Positions 1 to 8,538 of a stretch of DNA of 64,000 nt are shown here, one piece after another. The notes beneath the pieces were generated by a model that was not told the origin of the DNA, made no database searches, and saw nothing but the letters and a program-made list of their open reading frames with translations. Positions within the stretch are counted from its first letter, which is position 1; each line of letters begins with the position of its first letter. The DNA is from Methyloversatilis sp. (lineage in GTDB: Bacteria; Pseudomonadota; Gammaproteobacteria; Burkholderiales; Rhodocyclaceae), in the NCBI RefSeq assembly GCF_030698125.1, contig NZ_JAUYNV010000033.1, forward strand, positions 62,001 through 126,000, written 5' to 3'. The translations under genes were made by a program, and so were the position numbers.

Positions 1-1
1 C

Positions 2-2005
2 GTGCTGCAGCATGTGCACAGCAATTACGAGATCGACCTGTTCGTCGCGCTGATCGCCGCCGCCGCGCGCGAAACGCACACCACCGATCTCGACAATCCG
101 TCGTTGAAGGTGCTGGCCGACCACATCCGCGCCTGTTCATTCCTGATCGCCGACGGCGTCATCCCGGGTAACGAGGGGCGCGGCTACGTTTTGCGCCGGA
201 TCATCCGCCGCGCCATCCGCCACGGCTACAAGCTGGGCGCGCGCGCCGCGTTTTTCCACCGCATGGTGCCGGACCTGGTGGCGCAGATGGGCAGCGCCTA
301 TCCGGATCTGGCCGCGGCGCAGCAGAAGGTGATGGACGTGCTGCGGCAGGAGGAGGAGCGCTTCTTCGAAACCATTGCCAACGGCATGGACATCATCGAA
401 GCGGCGCTGGGCGGGCTGGCCGCCAGGGGCGGGCGCGAACTGGATGGCGAAACCGCCTTCAAGCTGCACGACACCTACGGCTTCCCGCTGGACCTGACCG
501 CCGACGTCTGCCGCGAGCGCAACGTGACGGTCGACGATGCCGGCTTCGAGCGCGCGATGGCGCATCAGCGCGAACAGGCGCGCGCCGCCGGCAAGTTCAG
601 GATGGCCTCGGCGCTGGAATACGAGGGCACGGCGACCGTGTTCCGTGGATATGACACGCTTGCCGTCGACGACGCGCGGGTGGTGGCGCTGTACAAGGAC
701 GGAACGCCGGTCGCGTCATTGACCGAGGGCGAGCAGGGCGTTGTGGTGCTCGACCGGACACCTTTCTATGCCGAATCCGGTGGCCAGGTCGGTGATCGCG
801 GTGTGCTGCTTTCTCCCTCTCCCGCATCAGCGGGAGAGGGCCGGGGTGAGGGCGTTTTTTCAGCGGATCAAACGCGACCGGCCCTCACCCCCGACCCCTC
901 TCCCGCTGATGCGGGAGAGGGGGGTGTCTGTTTCACCGTCGAGGACACGCTGAAGATCCAGGCGGCGGTGTTCGGCCATCACGGCGTGGTCAGCACCGGC
1001 CGTCTGGCGGTCGGCGACACGGTCAGCGCGCGCGTCGATGTGCGCGCCCGCGCCGCGACCGCGCGCAACCACTCGGTCACCCACCTGATGCACAAGGCGT
1101 TGCGCGAGGTGCTGGGCGAACATGTGGCGCAGAAGGGTTCGCTGGTCGATGGCGACAAGACGCGCTTCGATTTCGTGCATCACGCGCCGATGACCGATGA
1201 CGAAATCGCCCGCGTCGAGCGCCTCGTCAATACCGAAATCCTCGCCAACGCGGCGACGCAGGCGCGGGTCATGGGCATCGAGGACGCGCAGAAGACCGGT
1301 GCCATGATGCTGTTCGGCGAAAAGTACGGTGACGAGGTGCGCGTGCTCGACATCGGCTCCAGCCGCGAACTGTGCGGCGGCACCCATGTGGCGCGCACCG
1401 GCGACATCGGGCTGTTCAAGATCACGGTCGAAGCGGGGGTCGCGGCGGGCGTGCGCCGCGTCGAGGCCATCACCGGCGAAAACGCGGTCGGCTTCGTGCA
1501 GGGACAGGACCGGCTGGTCGCACAGGCGGCTGCGGCCTTCAAGGCGCCGCCCGCCGAACTGCCGGCCAAGATTGCGCAGACGCTGGATCACGTGCGTGCG
1601 CTGGAAAAGGAGCTGGCCCGGCTGAAGAGCAAGCTGGCATCGAGCCAGGGCGACGATCTGGCGGCGCAGGCCGTGACCATCGGCAGTGCGAAGGTGCTGG
1701 CAGCGGTGATGGAAGGTGCCGATGTGCCGGCGTTGCGCGAAACGCTGGACAAGCTGCGCGACAAGCTCGGTTCGGCTGCCATCGTGCTGGCCGCGGTCAA
1801 CGACGGCAAGGTGAGTTTGATTGCCGGCGTGACGCCGGACCTGACGGCGAAGGTGAAGGCCGGCGAACTGGTCAATTTCGTTGCTGCCCAGGTCGGCGGC
1901 AAGGGCGGCGGCAAGGCCGACATGGCGCAAGCCGGCGGCACGCAGCCGGAAAATCTGCCGGCGGCGCTGGCCGGCGTCACCGCATGGGTGGAGAGCAGGC
2001 TGTGA
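2..2005 (+). CDS. alaS: Alanyl-tRNA synthetase, C-terminal part (5' end outside window)
   Basis: Charges tRNA-Ala with alanine in the cytoplasm and edits mischarged Ser/Gly. The frame is open from the window edge, so roughly the first 200 residues of a usual 870-880-residue protein are missing. Visible here are the end of the catalytic and tRNA-recognition region, the editing-domain HxxxH motif (HSVTH) with its partner CGGTH, and the C-terminal DHHA1-like domain rich in Gly (VGGKGGGK). Between the beta-barrel sequence GQVGDRGVL and [10 protein letters not shown] there is an extra segment of about 37 residues encoded by a palindromic repeat. The reading frame survives it and everything downstream looks normal, so the enzyme is probably active. 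The stop codon overlaps the next start (TGATG). Confidence 0.97.
   Translation: MLQHVHSNYEIDLFVALIAAAARETHTTDLDNPSLKVLADHIRACSFLIADGVIPGNEGRGYVLRRIIRRAIRHGYKLGARAAFFHRMVPDLVAQMGSAYPDLAAAQQKVMDVLRQEEERFFETIANGMDIIEAALGGLAARGGRELDGETAFKLHDTYGFPLDLTADVCRERNVTVDDAGFERAMAHQREQARAAGKFRMASALEYEGTATVFRGYDTLAVDDARVVALYKDGTPVASLTEGEQGVVVLDRTPFYAESGGQVGDRGVLLSPSPASAGEGRGEGVFSADQTRPALTPDPSPADAGEGGVCFTVEDTLKIQAAVFGHHGVVSTGRLAVGDTVSARVDVRARAATARNHSVTHLMHKALREVLGEHVAQKGSLVDGDKTRFDFVHHAPMTDDEIARVERLVNTEILANAATQARVMGIEDAQKTGAMMLFGEKYGDEVRVLDIGSSRELCGGTHVARTGDIGLFKITVEAGVAAGVRRVEAITGENAVGFVQGQDRLVAQAAAAFKAPPAELPAKIAQTLDHVRALEKELARLKSKLASSQGDDLAAQAVTIGSAKVLAAVMEGADVPALRETLDKLRDKLGSAAIVLAAVNDGKVSLIAGVTPDLTAKVKAGELVNFVAAQVGGKGGGKADMAQAGGTQPENLPAALAGVTAWVESRL
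813..924. repeat. Paired palindromic (BIME-like) element inserted in frame in alaS
   Basis: There are two palindromes, 815-840 (11-bp arms CCCTCTCCCGC, 4-base loop) and about 895-922. They are inverted copies of each other and are separated by about 54 bases that also carry inverted GGTGAGGG / CCCTCACC blocks. The whole unit is translated in frame with alaS, giving two Pro/Ser/Gly-rich runs ([10 protein letters not shown] and PSPADAGEG). Repeats of this CCCTCTCCCGC type are common between genes in several proteobacteria; placement inside an essential gene is unusual. Confidence 0.85.
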
Positions 2006-2301
2006 TGAAACGGATGATGTTCATGACGCTGGCGCTTGCCGCCGGCGCGCTGGTGCAGGCCGGCGAGGGCGCGATGATCGAAGCGACCACCGCGGCCGGC
2101 GAGAAGGTGCAGCTGATGCCGGACGGGCGCTGGAAGTTCGTCGATCAGGCGAAGCAGGCCGAGGCGAAGAAGATTGCCGACACCTACCCGGAAAACCATT
2201 TGCGCCCGGAAGGCGCACAGGGCGGCTGGTTCGGCACCCGCGTGCTCATGCCGGGCGACAGGGACTACAACCGCGGCACGCTGAATCCGAAGATGCGTTG
2301 A
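2005..2301 (+). CDS. Small exported hypothetical protein
   Basis: A 98-residue protein. Its ATG overlaps the alaS TGA by one base, so it is probably translated by coupling to alaS. The N-terminus ([22 protein letters not shown]) is a Sec-type signal with likely cleavage after about residue 20. The mature part contains EKVQLMPDGRWKFVD, resembling short periplasmic proteins that carry a 'VxLxxDGxWxF' strand pair, followed by a charged helix and a Tyr/Arg/Gly-rich tail. I do not recognise a characterised family, and a role in tRNA charging is not implied by the location. The start is fixed by the overlap and the signal peptide. Confidence 0.75.
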   Translation: MKRMMFMTLALAAGALVQAGEGAMIEATTAAGEKVQLMPDGRWKFVDQAKQAEAKKIADTYPENHLRPEGAQGGWFGTRVLMPGDRDYNRGTLNPKMR

Positions 2302-2324
2302 CCCGGCCCGCCGGAGGCAGCGGG

Positions 2325-3152
2325 TCACAGCACCAGTTCTGCTCCCGTCGCGTGTTCCGCGCAATACTCGATATCGGGCAGGATGGCCGTGCGGTCGAGG
2401 CCGCACAGGTCGGTGATACTGCGGTTCAGGTGTTCGGCGATGTCTTCGGGCTTCACGTCATCATCAATTTCCATCGCGATCTGGGCGGCGACATTGGTCA
2501 GTCGCGCGAGACGCGTGGCGCTCTCGTTGTGCGGCTGGCAGTAGTACTGCATGGCCCGCGCGACGTCATCCGGAAAATTCCAGCGGGCGGCCAGTTCGGC
2601 ACCCACTTCGCAGTGGTTGGTGTGGACCTTCAGCTGCTCGACGGCTGCGCGCTCGCTGACGCTGAGATGATGACAGTCGCGCGCGATTTCTTCGGCCAGC
2701 CGTGGAAAGGCGATGTGGATCATCAGCTGGCCCAGCCGGTGCATCAGGCCGGCGACGTAGGCGTTGTCGGCCTTTTCGCCAGCGTGGCGCGCCAGCATTG
2801 CGTTGGCGCTGGCGGTCATCAATGCGTGGCGCCAGAAGTCCTTCAGGTCAACACCCGGTACCTTGGGAAATGCGCTGCTCACCCCGGCCGAAATGACCAG
2901 CGTGCGCAATACCCGGGTGCCCACCAGCGTGACCGCATGTTCGATCGACCCGATCGTGCGCCGACTGCCGTAGAAGCCTGAATTGGCAATTCGCAGCACG
3001 CGTGCGCTGATCACCGGATCGAGCCGGATGTCGGCGATCAACGGCTGCAGGTCGGCATTTTCATGTTTGAGGGTGTCGATCATCTTCTGCACCACCCGTG
3101 GAATGACCGGTAGTTGCGCGGTGGCGCTGAAAATGCGTTCCATTGCGTTCAT
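2325..3152 (-). CDS. HDOD domain signalling protein
   Basis: A 275-residue protein that is almost entirely one HDOD domain, the non-hydrolysing relative of HD-GYP phosphohydrolases. Typical family sequence is present: LPVIPRVVQKM near residue 14, DPVISARVLRIANSGFYG (residues 46-63), IGSIEHAVTLVGTRVLRTL, and the helix around NAYVAGLMHRLGQLMIH, where the catalytic HD pair of HD-GYP enzymes is not conserved. It follows the EAL-HDOD gene by 24 bases on the same strand, so the two are probably one operon. HDOD proteins usually act as scaffolds in regulatory networks (motility, c-di-GMP, chemotaxis); the target here is unknown. The start has an AAGGAAG ribosome site. Confidence 0.88.
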   Translation of the reverse strand: MNAMERIFSATAQLPVIPRVVQKMIDTLKHENADLQPLIADIRLDPVISARVLRIANSGFYGSRRTIGSIEHAVTLVGTRVLRTLVISAGVSSAFPKVPGVDLKDFWRHALMTASANAMLARHAGEKADNAYVAGLMHRLGQLMIHIAFPRLAEEIARDCHHLSVSERAAVEQLKVHTNHCEVGAELAARWNFPDDVARAMQYYCQPHNESATRLARLTNVAAQIAMEIDDDVKPEDIAEHLNRSITDLCGLDRTAILPDIEYCAEHATGAELVL

Positions 3153-3176
3153 GCAGGCTTCCTTTGTGCGTTCTGG

Positions 3177-4409
3177 TCATTGGCCGAGCGTTGCCGCCCA
3201 GGCCATGGATTCGGAGCTTGCATTCGTGAAATCGGTCAGGCCGAGCGTCGGCAATCGGGTGAGCGTCAGCACGAATTCGTGCGGCGTGTTGTCCTCCCAG
3301 TTGCGCATCAGCGTGAGCAGCGCGCCAAGATTGCCCGACCCATCGTTCAGGGCATTGCGGATGGAAACATCGACCGCCAGGGTCTTCAGTATTTCGTCCA
3401 TCCGCACGCCGAGCAGTGCTGGCAGCAGCGAAAGGATGCCGGTCAGGAACGCGCATTCGGGGTCGCAATCACGGCTGTCGCACCTTTCCGCGAGCAGCTC
3501 CATGGTGCGCGCGCGAGTGGCCACCATCGCGAGCAGCGGGCCGCCGGCCTGCTCGCCGCCTTGTGGGCAGAACAGCAACAATTGCAGCCAGCGCTGCAGC
3601 TGGGTGCGCCCGAGCAGCGTGATGGCCTCGCGCGCAGAAGATATCTGGTGCCCGCCGTTGCCGATCGAGTTCGATACCCGCATCAGATTCACCAGCAGCG
3701 CCGGTTCCTGCTTGATCAGCGGCTCCATTTCCATCGTTTCGGCGTCGCCGATGACGAGCCCAAGCAGTCGAAGCAGCGTCGTTTCACTCGATTTCAGCGC
3801 ACGTGTGCTCAGCACGCTGGGACGGGCGAAAAAGTAACCCTGGAAGTAGGCAAAGCCCAATTCGTTGCAGCGCTGGGCCTGTTCGGCACTGTCGACCTTT
3901 TCTGCCAGAAGCTTCGCCTTGTAGGGTTTGAAGCTTTTGACGATGGCCGGCAGCGTGTCCGGGTCGATGCCCAGCAGGTCGATCTTCACGAAGGACGCAA
4001 TCTCGATGAGGGGCCGGAAGTCGTCCTCCAGGCTGAGCACGTCGTCAAGCGCCAGGCGGAAGCCCTTGGCCACCAGGTCGCGCGCGCGCTCGATGACCAA
4101 CGGCGTCGGCGGGATCGTTTCCAGCAGTTCGATGACGATCTTGTCTGGTGGCAGCAACTCGATTGTTTCGGACATCAGCATTTCCTCGCTGACATTGATG
4201 AAGCCGAAAGCGCTGCCGAGCGAGTTTTCCAGACCCAGCTCGTTGAATACCGTGGTGATCACGCGGGCGGTCGCACTGACGTCGCTGCTGAATTCCGCAT
4301 GCTCCATCTGACCGGAACGGAACAGCAACTCGTAGGCGTAAAGCGCACCATTCCGGTCGAGTATGGGCTGGCGACCGACGAAGATGGGGGTTACGTTGTC
4401 ATTCGACAT
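3177..4409 (-). CDS. Degenerate EAL plus HDOD signalling protein (YuxH/CdgJ type)
   Basis: About 410 residues, starting MSNDNVTPIFVGRQPIL. The N-terminal half is an EAL-like domain (YELLFRSG, IELLETIPPTP, LALDDV, KIDLLGID). The C-terminal half is HDOD (EPALLVNLMRVSNSIG, ITLLGRTQLQRWLQLLLF, GILSLLPALLGV). The EAL signature reads ELLF and several metal-coordinating acidic residues are altered, so c-di-GMP hydrolysis is unlikely; relatives act as protein-interaction or motility regulators. Start choice: the frame stays open to 4523, but 4409 begins exactly at the conserved family N-terminus. Its ribosome site is weak. It probably forms an operon with the downstream HDOD gene. Confidence 0.88.
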   Translation of the reverse strand: MSNDNVTPIFVGRQPILDRNGALYAYELLFRSGQMEHAEFSSDVSATARVITTVFNELGLENSLGSAFGFINVSEEMLMSETIELLPPDKIVIELLETIPPTPLVIERARDLVAKGFRLALDDVLSLEDDFRPLIEIASFVKIDLLGIDPDTLPAIVKSFKPYKAKLLAEKVDSAEQAQRCNELGFAYFQGYFFARPSVLSTRALKSSETTLLRLLGLVIGDAETMEMEPLIKQEPALLVNLMRVSNSIGNGGHQISSAREAITLLGRTQLQRWLQLLLFCPQGGEQAGGPLLAMVATRARTMELLAERCDSRDCDPECAFLTGILSLLPALLGVRMDEILKTLAVDVSIRNALNDGSGNLGALLTLMRNWEDNTPHEFVLTLTRLPTLGLTDFTNASSESMAWAATLGQ

Positions 4410-4542
4410 GTACCGGTTTCGGCATGCCGTACTCAAGATTGAGGGTTTCCCGAGCTTATTTTTCCAACAGGTGCCCATCTCTGCCCACTGCGTCACGGAT
4501 GGCCGGCCTTGCAGGTCGGCCATCCGCTCAGGGCGTGGCGGG

Positions 4543-5919
4543 TCAGAACGGCAGTTTCAGCTCCGGCCGGGCACGCAGCAGCACGCCGCGGAAATCGTCC
4601 TGGATGCGGGCCAGCGCGGCGTCGGTGTCGGCTTCGAAGCGCAGTACCACGACCGGCGTGGTGTTCGAGGCGCGCATCAGGCCGAAGCCGTCGGCGTACT
4701 CGACGCGCAGGCCGTCGATCTTGATGATTTCGCGCGCGCCGTCGAACACCGCCGACTGCTGCATCCCGGCGATCAGCGCGTGCGGTTCGCCCTCGTTCAT
4801 CTTGAGGTTGAGTTCCGGCGTCGAAATCGCGGTCGGCAGGGCCTTCAGCACGACGTTGCCGTCGGGCGAGGCGGAGAGGATTTCCAGCAGGCGCGCCGCC
4901 GCGTACAGGCCGTCGTCGAAGCCGAACCAGCGCTCCTTGAAGAACATGTGGCCACTCATTTCGCCAGCCAGCGCTGCGCCGCTTTCCTTGAGCTTGGCCT
5001 TGATCAGCGCGTGACCGGTGTTCCACATGACGGGCTCGCCGCCGTGTTCGCGCACCCAGGGTGCGAGCAGGCGCGTGCATTTCACGTCGTAGACGATCTG
5101 TGCGCCGGGCTGGCGCGACAGTACGTCGGCGGCGAACAGCATGAGCTGGCGATCGGGGTAAATGATTTCGCCGTCGCGCGTGACCACGCCCAGGCGGTCG
5201 CCGTCGCCGTCGAAGGCGAGACCGATTTCGGCATCACCGGCGGCCAGCACGCGGATCAGGTCTTCCAGGTTTTCCGGCTTGGACGGATCCGGATGATGGT
5301 TCGGGAAGTGGCCATCCACTTCGCAGAACAGCGGCGTCACCTGGCAGCCCATGGCTTCGAACAGCTTGGGGCCGATGTCGCCGGCCACGCCATTGCCGCA
5401 GTCGATGACGATTTTCATCGGCCGCTTGAGCTTCACGTCGGACGTCACGCGGGCGATGTAGGCATCGCGCACGTCGGCATGGCGGGTGGTGCCCACGCCA
5501 TGCACCAGATCGTTCTCGATGATGCGCCGGCGCAGGTCCTGGATCATGTCGCCGTACAGCGTCTGGCCGCCGAGCACCATTTTCAGGCCGTTGTAGTCGG
5601 GCGGGTTGTGGCTGCCGGTCACGCTGACCGCGCTGTCGGTGCCGAGATCGAAGGCGGCGAAGTACGAAAGCGGCGTCGGCACGCAGCCGATGTCCAGCAC
5701 GTCGACACCGGCGGCATTGATGCCGGCGGCCAGTGCGCCCGCCAGTTCGGGTCCCGACAGCCGGCCGTCACGGCCGACCGCGATGGTGCGCTGGCCGCGT
5801 TTGACGGCTTCGGAGCCGAGCGCGTGGCCGATGGCGCGAACCGCCTCCGCGGTCAGCGTCTTGTCGACGATGCCGCGGATGTCGTAGGCCTTGAAAATTT
5901 CGGGTGCGGGGAAGGACAT
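4543..5919 (-). CDS. Phosphomannomutase/phosphoglucomutase (AlgC type)
   Basis: A 458-residue alpha-D-phosphohexomutase that interconverts hexose 6- and 1-phosphates to supply GDP-mannose or UDP-glucose precursors for polysaccharide. It has all four family signatures: the phosphoserine loop SVTGSHNPPDYNG, the Mg-binding DGDGDRLG, the sugar-binding GEMSGH, and the phosphate-binding RASNTTP near the C-terminus. The start MSFPAPEIFKAYDIRG has a good AAAGGAAAA ribosome site; the longer open frame upstream has no family similarity. It stands alone between the EAL-HDOD gene and the TetR gene. The two substrate specificities cannot be separated from sequence, and bifunctionality is likely. Confidence 0.95.
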   Translation of the reverse strand: MSFPAPEIFKAYDIRGIVDKTLTAEAVRAIGHALGSEAVKRGQRTIAVGRDGRLSGPELAGALAAGINAAGVDVLDIGCVPTPLSYFAAFDLGTDSAVSVTGSHNPPDYNGLKMVLGGQTLYGDMIQDLRRRIIENDLVHGVGTTRHADVRDAYIARVTSDVKLKRPMKIVIDCGNGVAGDIGPKLFEAMGCQVTPLFCEVDGHFPNHHPDPSKPENLEDLIRVLAAGDAEIGLAFDGDGDRLGVVTRDGEIIYPDRQLMLFAADVLSRQPGAQIVYDVKCTRLLAPWVREHGGEPVMWNTGHALIKAKLKESGAALAGEMSGHMFFKERWFGFDDGLYAAARLLEILSASPDGNVVLKALPTAISTPELNLKMNEGEPHALIAGMQQSAVFDGAREIIKIDGLRVEYADGFGLMRASNTTPVVVLRFEADTDAALARIQDDFRGVLLRARPELKLPF

Positions 5920-6043
5920 CTGTTTTCCTTTCTCTGGATTCGGGGGCGGCACGGTGCATCGGGTGCCATGCGGCAGCGCGGCAATTATCCGTCGCTTGCC
6001 ATGACAGTGACGCGTATCAGTGCGCACTTCAGTGCGCAAACCC

Positions 6044-6622
6044 TCATCCGCCGGTGATCAGGCGCGCGATGAAGGCGCGCGAGGTGGCCGGGCGCAGCGC
6101 CTCGCGCTCGCCGTCCATCATGCCGAGGCCGAACACATAGGCGTACAGCAGCAGGCTGCGGCTGGCGGCATCGTCGGCGCCATGGCCGGCAGCGACGAAC
6201 AGTGCGGCGGCGCATTCGAGTCGCACCGCATCGACGGCGTCGATCACGGTCTGAGCCGCCGCGTCGTGGCGCGCCCAGTCGCGGATCGCCAGTTCCACGC
6301 GCATGCCGCGCTGGTTGCGCGCCAGACTGTAGGTGTCGATCACGTGGTGAAGTTGCGCGATCTCGTGGCCGGGCGCACATTGCGTGCGCTGCGTGATGTC
6401 GTCGATGCGGCCGGCCCGCCAGTGCTCCAGCAGGGCGTCGAGCAGCGCGCGGCGGTCCTTGAAGTGCCAGTAGAAGCTGCCCTTGGTCAGCCCGAGCTGG
6501 CGCGCCAGGCTTTCCACCTTGACGCCGTCGACGCCGCTGTCGGCCAGCGTCTGGGTGGCCGCGCGCAGCCAGGTATCGCGGTCTGTCTGGAGCCGGGGCG
6601 TGAGGGGTTCGGGTTCTGGCAT
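6044..6622 (-). CDS. TetR-family transcriptional regulator
   Basis: A 192-residue regulator. The N-terminal helix-turn-helix reads LARQLGLTKGSFYWHFKDRRALLDALL (about residues 37-63), and the remaining two thirds form a helical ligand-binding domain without a clear signature. It diverges from etfB-etfA-acyl-CoA dehydrogenase, and the gap contains two ATACG-N4-CGTAY dyads (6663-6700). It is therefore probably the repressor of that operon, sensing an acyl-CoA or related metabolite; this is inference from position. Start 6622 (MPEPEPL) leaves a short basic leader before the HTH. In-frame ATGs at 6652 and 6664 are possible, but the latter would begin inside an operator. Confidence 0.88.
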   Translation of the reverse strand: MPEPEPLTPRLQTDRDTWLRAATQTLADSGVDGVKVESLARQLGLTKGSFYWHFKDRRALLDALLEHWRAGRIDDITQRTQCAPGHEIAQLHHVIDTYSLARNQRGMRVELAIRDWARHDAAAQTVIDAVDAVRLECAAALFVAAGHGADDAASRSLLLYAYVFGLGMMDGEREALRPATSRAFIARLITGG

Positions 6623-6662
6623 GAGGTTATTCCGCTTCCGGGTATTGACCATGGATTCAGGC

Positions 6663-6700
6663 ATACGGTAGCGTACGGACCTGGACATACGCATCCGTAT
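6663..6700. promoter_or_regulatory. Twin dyad operators between tetR and etfB
   Basis: Site 1, 6663-6676, is ATACGGTAGCGTAC and site 2, 6687-6700, is ATACGCATCCGTAT. Both fit ATACG-N4-CGTAY, site 2 as a perfect palindrome, with centres 24 bp apart. The location, 39 bp before the etfB start and 41 bp before the tetR start, is what an autoregulating TetR repressor would use. No binding data; inferred from symmetry and position. Confidence 0.65.
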
Positions 6701-6738
6701 GGACGCGACAGCACCTATCGGCGCAGGAGGCGCGAACG

Positions 6739-7491
6739 ATGAAAGCACTGGTTCCGGTCAAGCGGGTGATCGATTACAACGTGAAGATCCGCGTGGCGGC
6801 CGATGGCAGCGGCGTGGAAACCGCCAATGTGAAGATGTCGATGAATCCGTTCGACGAAATCGCGGTGGAAGAAGCGGTGCGGCTGCGTGAAGCCGGCACG
6901 GTGAGCGAAGTGGTTGTCGTGTCGTGCGGGACTGCGGCATGCCAGGACACCTTGCGTGCCGCGATGGCGATCGGCGCCGACCGCGCCATCCTGGTCAGCA
7001 CCGAGGTCGAACTGCAGCCGCTTGCGGTGGCCAAGTTGCTCGCCGCGGTGGCGAAACGCGAAGCGCCGCAGTTGATCGTCTGCGGCAAGCAGGCGATCGA
7101 CGACGACGCCAACCAGACCGGTCAGATGCTCGCGGCGCTGCTCGGCTGGGGTCAGGCGACCTTCGCGTCGAAGGTGCAGCTGGCCGACGGTCGCGCCGTG
7201 GTGACGCGCGAAATCGATGGCGGCCTCGAAACCGTCAGCGTCGCGCTGCCGGCGCTGATCAGCACCGATCTGCGCCTGAACGAGCCGCGCTACGCCAGTC
7301 TGCCCAACATCATGAAGGCGAAGAAGAAGCCGCTCGACACGCTGACGCCCGACGAACTGGGCGTGGACGTGACGCCGCGCCTGACGACGCTGCGCGTCGT
7401 CGAACCGCCGAAGCGGCAGGCCGGCGTGAAGGTGGCCGACGTCGCCGAACTCGTTGCGAAGCGTCGCACCGAAGCCAGAGTGCTGCGCTGA
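6739..7491 (+). CDS. etfB: Electron transfer flavoprotein, beta subunit
   Basis: A 250-residue AMP-binding subunit of the FAD-containing ETF heterodimer, which takes electrons from acyl-CoA dehydrogenases and passes them to ETF-ubiquinone oxidoreductase. It opens with the family N-terminus [18 protein letters not shown] and contains [18 protein letters not shown] and the recognition segment [11 protein letters not shown]-like sequence ([23 protein letters not shown]). A strong AGGAGG ribosome site precedes the ATG. It is the first gene of an operon with etfA (12-bp gap) and an acyl-CoA dehydrogenase, downstream of the TetR operators. The etf-dehydrogenase linkage implies fatty-acid or related acyl-CoA oxidation. 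Confidence 0.97.
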   Translation: MKALVPVKRVIDYNVKIRVAADGSGVETANVKMSMNPFDEIAVEEAVRLREAGTVSEVVVVSCGTAACQDTLRAAMAIGADRAILVSTEVELQPLAVAKLLAAVAKREAPQLIVCGKQAIDDDANQTGQMLAALLGWGQATFASKVQLADGRAVVTREIDGGLETVSVALPALISTDLRLNEPRYASLPNIMKAKKKPLDTLTPDELGVDVTPRLTTLRVVEPPKRQAGVKVADVAELVAKRRTEARVLR

Positions 7492-7503
7492 GGAACCCCT
7501 GAC

Positions 7504-8439
7504 ATGAACATTCTGGTCATTGCCGAACATGACAACGCCGCGCTGCGCCCGGCGACGTTGAACACGATCACCGCCGCCTTGAAGATCGGTGGTGACATCA
7601 CCGTGCTGGTCGCCGGCCACGGCTGCGCCGCGGCAGCGAGCGCCGCAGCAGCCGTCGCCGGCGTCACGAAGGTGCTGACTGCCGACTCGCCCCAGTTCGA
7701 ACATGCGCTGGCGGAAGACGTGGCCGCGCTGGTACTGGCGCTGGCGGCCGACTACAGTCATCTGCTCGCACCGGCCAGCAGCTTCGGCAAGAACTTCATG
7801 CCGCGCGTCGCCGCACTGCTCGATGTGGCGCAGGTGTCGGACATCGTGGCGGTCGAATCGGCCGACACCTTCGTGCGCCCGATCTACGCCGGCAATGCGC
7901 TGGCCACGGTGCAGAGCCGCGACGCGATGAAGGTCATTACGGTGCGCGCGACCGCGTTCGACCCGGCGCCGGCTGCCGGCGGCGGTGCCGCGATCGAAGC
8001 CATCCAGCCACCGGCGGCGACCGGGCTGGCCACTTTCGTGTCGCAGGAACTGTCGCAGTCGGCGCGCCCCGAACTCGGCTCGGCACGCGTCGTCGTGTCC
8101 GGCGGACGCGGGCTCGGCAGCGGCGAGGCCTACCACAGCGTGCTCGAACCGCTGGCCGACAAGCTCGGTGCCGCACTCGGCGCCAGCCGTGCCGCGGTTG
8201 ATTCGGGCTATGCGCCGAACGACTATCAGGTCGGTCAGACCGGCAAGATCGTCGCCCCCGATCTCTATATTGCCGTCGGTCTTTCGGGGGCCATCCAGCA
8301 CCTGGCCGGCATGAAGGAATCGAAGGTCATCGTCGCCATCAACAAGGACGCCGATGCGCCGATCTTCCAGGTCGCCGACTACGGCCTGGTGGGCGACCTG
8401 TTCGAACTGGTGCCGAAGCTGGTTGCGGAGCTGGGGTAG
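7504..8439 (+). CDS. etfA: Electron transfer flavoprotein, alpha subunit
   Basis: A 311-residue FAD-binding partner of EtfB. The N-terminal domain starts [14 protein letters not shown]. The C-terminal FAD-binding domain has the diagnostic [12 protein letters not shown], the adenine-contacting [32 protein letters not shown], and ends [20 protein letters not shown]. Length and motif order are normal for bacterial EtfA. It follows etfB with an AGGAA ribosome site. A strong GC hairpin in the gap before the dehydrogenase may set the etf-to-dehydrogenase transcript ratio. Confidence 0.97.
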   Translation: MNILVIAEHDNAALRPATLNTITAALKIGGDITVLVAGHGCAAAASAAAAVAGVTKVLTADSPQFEHALAEDVAALVLALAADYSHLLAPASSFGKNFMPRVAALLDVAQVSDIVAVESADTFVRPIYAGNALATVQSRDAMKVITVRATAFDPAPAAGGGAAIEAIQPPAATGLATFVSQELSQSARPELGSARVVVSGGRGLGSGEAYHSVLEPLADKLGAALGASRAAVDSGYAPNDYQVGQTGKIVAPDLYIAVGLSGAIQHLAGMKESKVIVAINKDADAPIFQVADYGLVGDLFELVPKLVAELG

Positions 8440-8479
8440 CCGGCGCTGGGGGCAGGTGGGAAGTCGCAGGTAAGTCTTT

Positions 8480-8499
8480 CGCCGCCGCGTTCGGCGGCG
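8480..8499 (+). other. Intra-operon RNA hairpin between etfA and acyl-CoA dehydrogenase
   Basis: A perfect 8-bp stem CGCCGCCG / CGGCGGCG with a CGTT loop lies in the 99-base gap. No T-run follows, so it is not a standard intrinsic terminator; it could stabilise the etfBA message or attenuate read-through. Confidence 0.5.
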
Positions 8500-8538
8500 C
8501 AGCATCAACGGGCCGCCAGAGCCCCGGAGGAGTGAGCC

